Source: Streptomyces maremycinicus | GTDB taxonomy: Bacteria; Actinomycetota; Actinomycetes; Streptomycetales; Streptomycetaceae | Length of the DNA stretch: 64,000 nt | Assembly: GCF_001184025.1 (NCBI RefSeq) | Contig: NZ_BBYG01000017.1 | Span: forward strand, 62,001 to 126,000 | Direction of reading: 5' to 3' | In this document: in pieces, positions 61,958-64,000 of the stretch | Layout of the letters: every line of letters begins with the position of its first letter | Position numbering within the stretch: the first letter of the stretch is position 1 | Position numbers and translations under genes: made by a program | The notes under the pieces: model-generated | Databases searched by the model: none | What the model was told of the DNA's origin: nothing | The model's input: only the letters and a program-made list of their open reading frames with translations

Positions 61958-63339
61958 TGACCACCGGGGGGCCCGGGCAGCCGTCCACGGCCCACGGGGA
62001 GAAGAGCGAGAAGGGCGGCGCCCGCACGGCCCTGGCCGGTCTGACCACCCGCGGCCGCTCCTTCCTGGCCGCCGGTGTCGCCGCGGCCATCTGCGCCTAC
62101 GTGCTCGGACAGCCCGACCTGCTGCGGGTCGGGCTGCTGCTGGCCGCGCTGCCGCTGATCTGCGCGGCCGTCGTCTACCGCACCCGCTACCGGGTGGCCG
62201 GCAGCCGCCGGCTCGCTCCCGCGCGGGTGCCCGCCGGCAGCGAGGCCCGGGTCCACTTGCGGATGGACAACGTCTCGCGGCTGCCCACCGGTCTGCTGAT
62301 GCTCCAGGACCGGGTGCCGTACGTGCTCGGGCCGCGTCCCCGCTTCGTCCTGGACCGGGTCGAGGCCGGCGGCCGCCGCGAGGTGTCCTACCGGGTCCGC
62401 TCCGACCTGCGCGGCCGCTACCCGCTGGGCCCGCTCCAGCTGCGCCTGAGCGATCCCTTCGGCATGTGCGAACTCACCAGGGCCTTCTCCACCTACGACA
62501 CGCTGACGGTCATCCCGCGCGTGGAGCCGCTGTCCCCGGTGCGCCTGAGCGGCGAGGCCAAGGGGTACGGCGACGGGCGGCTGCGCGCGCTGGCGCTGGC
62601 CGGCGAGGACGACGTGATCCCGCGCGGCTACCGCTACGGCGACGACCTGCGCCGGGTGCACTGGCGCCTGACGGCCCGCTACGGCGAGCTGATGGTGCGC
62701 CGCGAGGAGCAGCCGCAGCGTTCCCGCTGCACGGTCCTGCTGGACACCCGGGGCCTCGCCTACCAGGGCGCGGGGCCCGACTCCGCCTTCGAATGGGCCG
62801 TCTCGGGCGCCGCGTCCGTGCTGGTGCACATGCTGGAGCGGGGCTTCTCGGTGCGGTTGCTGACGGACACCGGCAACTCGGTGCCCGGTGAGGGCTCCGA
62901 CGGGTTCGCCGGCGCGAGCCAGGAGTCGGCCGACGCGGCCGGGCTGATGATGGACACCCTCGCGGTCGTCGACCACTCCGACGGCACCGGCCTGTCCCGG
63001 GCGTACGACGTGCTGCGCGGCGGCAACGAGGGACTGCTGGTGGCCTTCCTCGGCGATCTCGACGAGGAGCAGGCGGCGGTGGCCGCGAAGATGCGCCAGC
63101 GCAGCGGAGGCGCGGTCGCCTTCCTGCTGGACGGCGACGGCCGGGGCCGTGAACCGAACGGCGCCCCCGATCCGATGAACGGGCAGGAGGAGCGGCTGCG
63201 GATGCTGCGCGAGGCGGGCTGGACGGCTTTGAGCGTGCCGCGGGGCGCTTCGCTGAACGAGCTGTGGCGTCAGGCGGACCGCGAGCGGGCGGGCGTGATG
63301 ACGGCGAGCGGGACGAACGGCGGGGAGGGACGGTCATGA
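61957..63339 (+). CDS. DUF58 membrane protein
   Basis: A 460-aa protein with two N-terminal membrane helices (about 35-75) and the DUF58 core YRYGDDLRRVHWRLTARYGELMVRREE, followed by a vWA-like region. It typically works with MoxR. The ATG at 61957 overlaps the MoxR stop (TGATG); GTG 61954 is one codon longer. Its own stop overlaps the next gene (ATGA). Confidence 0.93.
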
Positions 63340-64000
63340 GCGGGAGGGCTCGACTGACGCTGTGCTCGGCGGCGGCGACACTGATGGCCGCGTGCGCCCT
63401 GCTGCCCCTCGTCACCCCGGCCACCTGGCTCCTCCAAGCGGTGTTCCTGCTGGCCGTCCAGTCCGGGGTGGGCGCGGCGACCCGGCGGGTGCCGCTGGCC
63501 CGGCCACTGACCGTGGTCGCCCAGGCCCTGGTCACGCTGGTCCTGCTGACCCTGATCTTCGCCCGGGAGTACGCACTCGCCGGCCTGGTCCCCGGCCCGG
63601 AGGCCTTCCGCCACTTCGGTGATCTGCTCCAGGCGGGCACCGACGACGTGGGGCGCTACGCGATCCCGGCCCCGCTGTCCGCCGGCATCCGGCTGATGGT
63701 GATCGGCGGCGTGCTGGTGATCGGGCTGGCGGTGGACACCCTGGCGGTGACCTACCGCAACGCGGCCCCGGCCGGCCTGCCGCTGCTGGCGCTGTACTCG
63801 GTCGCCGCGGGTCTGTCCGAAGGGGTCACCGACTGGCTGTGGTTCCTGGTCGCCGCGGCCGGCTATCTGATGCTGCTTCTGGCAGAGGGCCGGGAGCGGC
63901 TCTCGCAGTGGGGCCGGGTCTTCGGCGGGGCGCCACGCGGTCCGGGCGGGCAGCCCGGCCCGGTGGCCCCGGTGCGCACCGGCCGCCGCATCGGCATGGC
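63336..64000 (+). CDS. TgpA-type transglutaminase-like membrane protein, N-terminal part
   Basis: The first 221 codons show at least five membrane helices (for example LTVVAQALVTLVLLTLIFA, LMVIGGVLVIGLAVDTLAV, WLWFLVAAAGYLMLLLAEG), matching the N-terminal membrane part of TgpA/DUF3488 proteins that regularly follow MoxR and DUF58 genes. The transglutaminase domain would lie beyond the window. The ATG overlaps the DUF58 stop. Assignment relies on context as much as on sequence. Confidence 0.8.
   Translation, partial: MSGRARLTLCSAAATLMAACALLPLVTPATWLLQAVFLLAVQSGVGAATRRVPLARPLTVVAQALVTLVLLTLIFAREYALAGLVPGPEAFRHFGDLLQAGTDDVGRYAIPAPLSAGIRLMVIGGVLVIGLAVDTLAVTYRNAAPAGLPLLALYSVAAGLSEGVTDWLWFLVAAAGYLMLLLAEGRERLSQWGRVFGGAPRGPGGQPGPVAPVRTGRRIGM

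Overview
The window is a GC-rich chromosomal segment from a Streptomyces-type actinomycete. Third codon positions are almost all G or C, GTG and TTG starts are frequent, and genes often overlap by 4 bases (ATGA, GTGA, TTGA). The gene order matches the conserved core of Streptomyces chromosomes: trp/his block, dnaE, phoD, ileS-divIVA, division and cell wall (dcw) cluster. I see no IS element, prophage, CRISPR array, tRNA or rRNA gene. Almost everything is core genome; the accessory-looking part is small.

Region 1 (1-12.0 kb) is almost all minus strand and is amino-acid biosynthesis: trpE, three small membrane-protein genes, trpC, trpM and the start of trpB; and hisD-hisC-hisB-[54-aa membrane protein]-hisH-priA-RidA-hisF with hisI. 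No trpF is present; PriA is expected to serve both pathways. A strong hairpin at 1919-1956 separates the trpE group from the trpC group.

Region 2 (12-20.7 kb) holds a beta-helix-like membrane protein, a helical protein of unknown function with a LON-domain and a YbaK gene, a DUF2567 membrane protein, an ABC transporter pair, a NYN-domain protein and a 54-aa basic protein. A composite Streptomyces-type intergenic repeat lies at 16179-16292.

Region 3 (20.8-38 kb) contains dnaE, a kinase-fold DUF2252 gene, a membrane protein, a membrane-anchored DsbA-like thioredoxin protein, an atypical secreted four-cysteine protein, phoD, a hydrolase, an MscS channel, and a minus-strand run: lysine-rich DksA-like protein, lspA, rluD, GNAT, Na+/H+ antiporter, SDR.

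Region 4 (38-60 kb) contains ileS behind a T-box leader, then the dcw cluster on the minus strand: rsmH, ftsL, ftsI, murE, murF, mraY, murD, ftsW, murG, ftsQ, ftsZ, pgeF, yggS, sepF, yggT, divIVA. murC and mraZ are not in the cluster. A sigma-HrdB-like promoter precedes rsmH and another precedes ftsZ.

Region 5 (60.1-64 kb, plus strand) has a beta-carbonic anhydrase and a MoxR-DUF58-TgpA operon that runs off the window.

No whole new system stands out. The best leads are small: the 54-aa gene embedded in the his operon, the secreted cysteine-rich protein with its nested inverted repeat, the DksA-like protein with long low-complexity arms, the large inverted repeat where other actinobacteria have murC, and an 8-bp tandem repeat that puts stop codons in all three frames at the end of ftsI.
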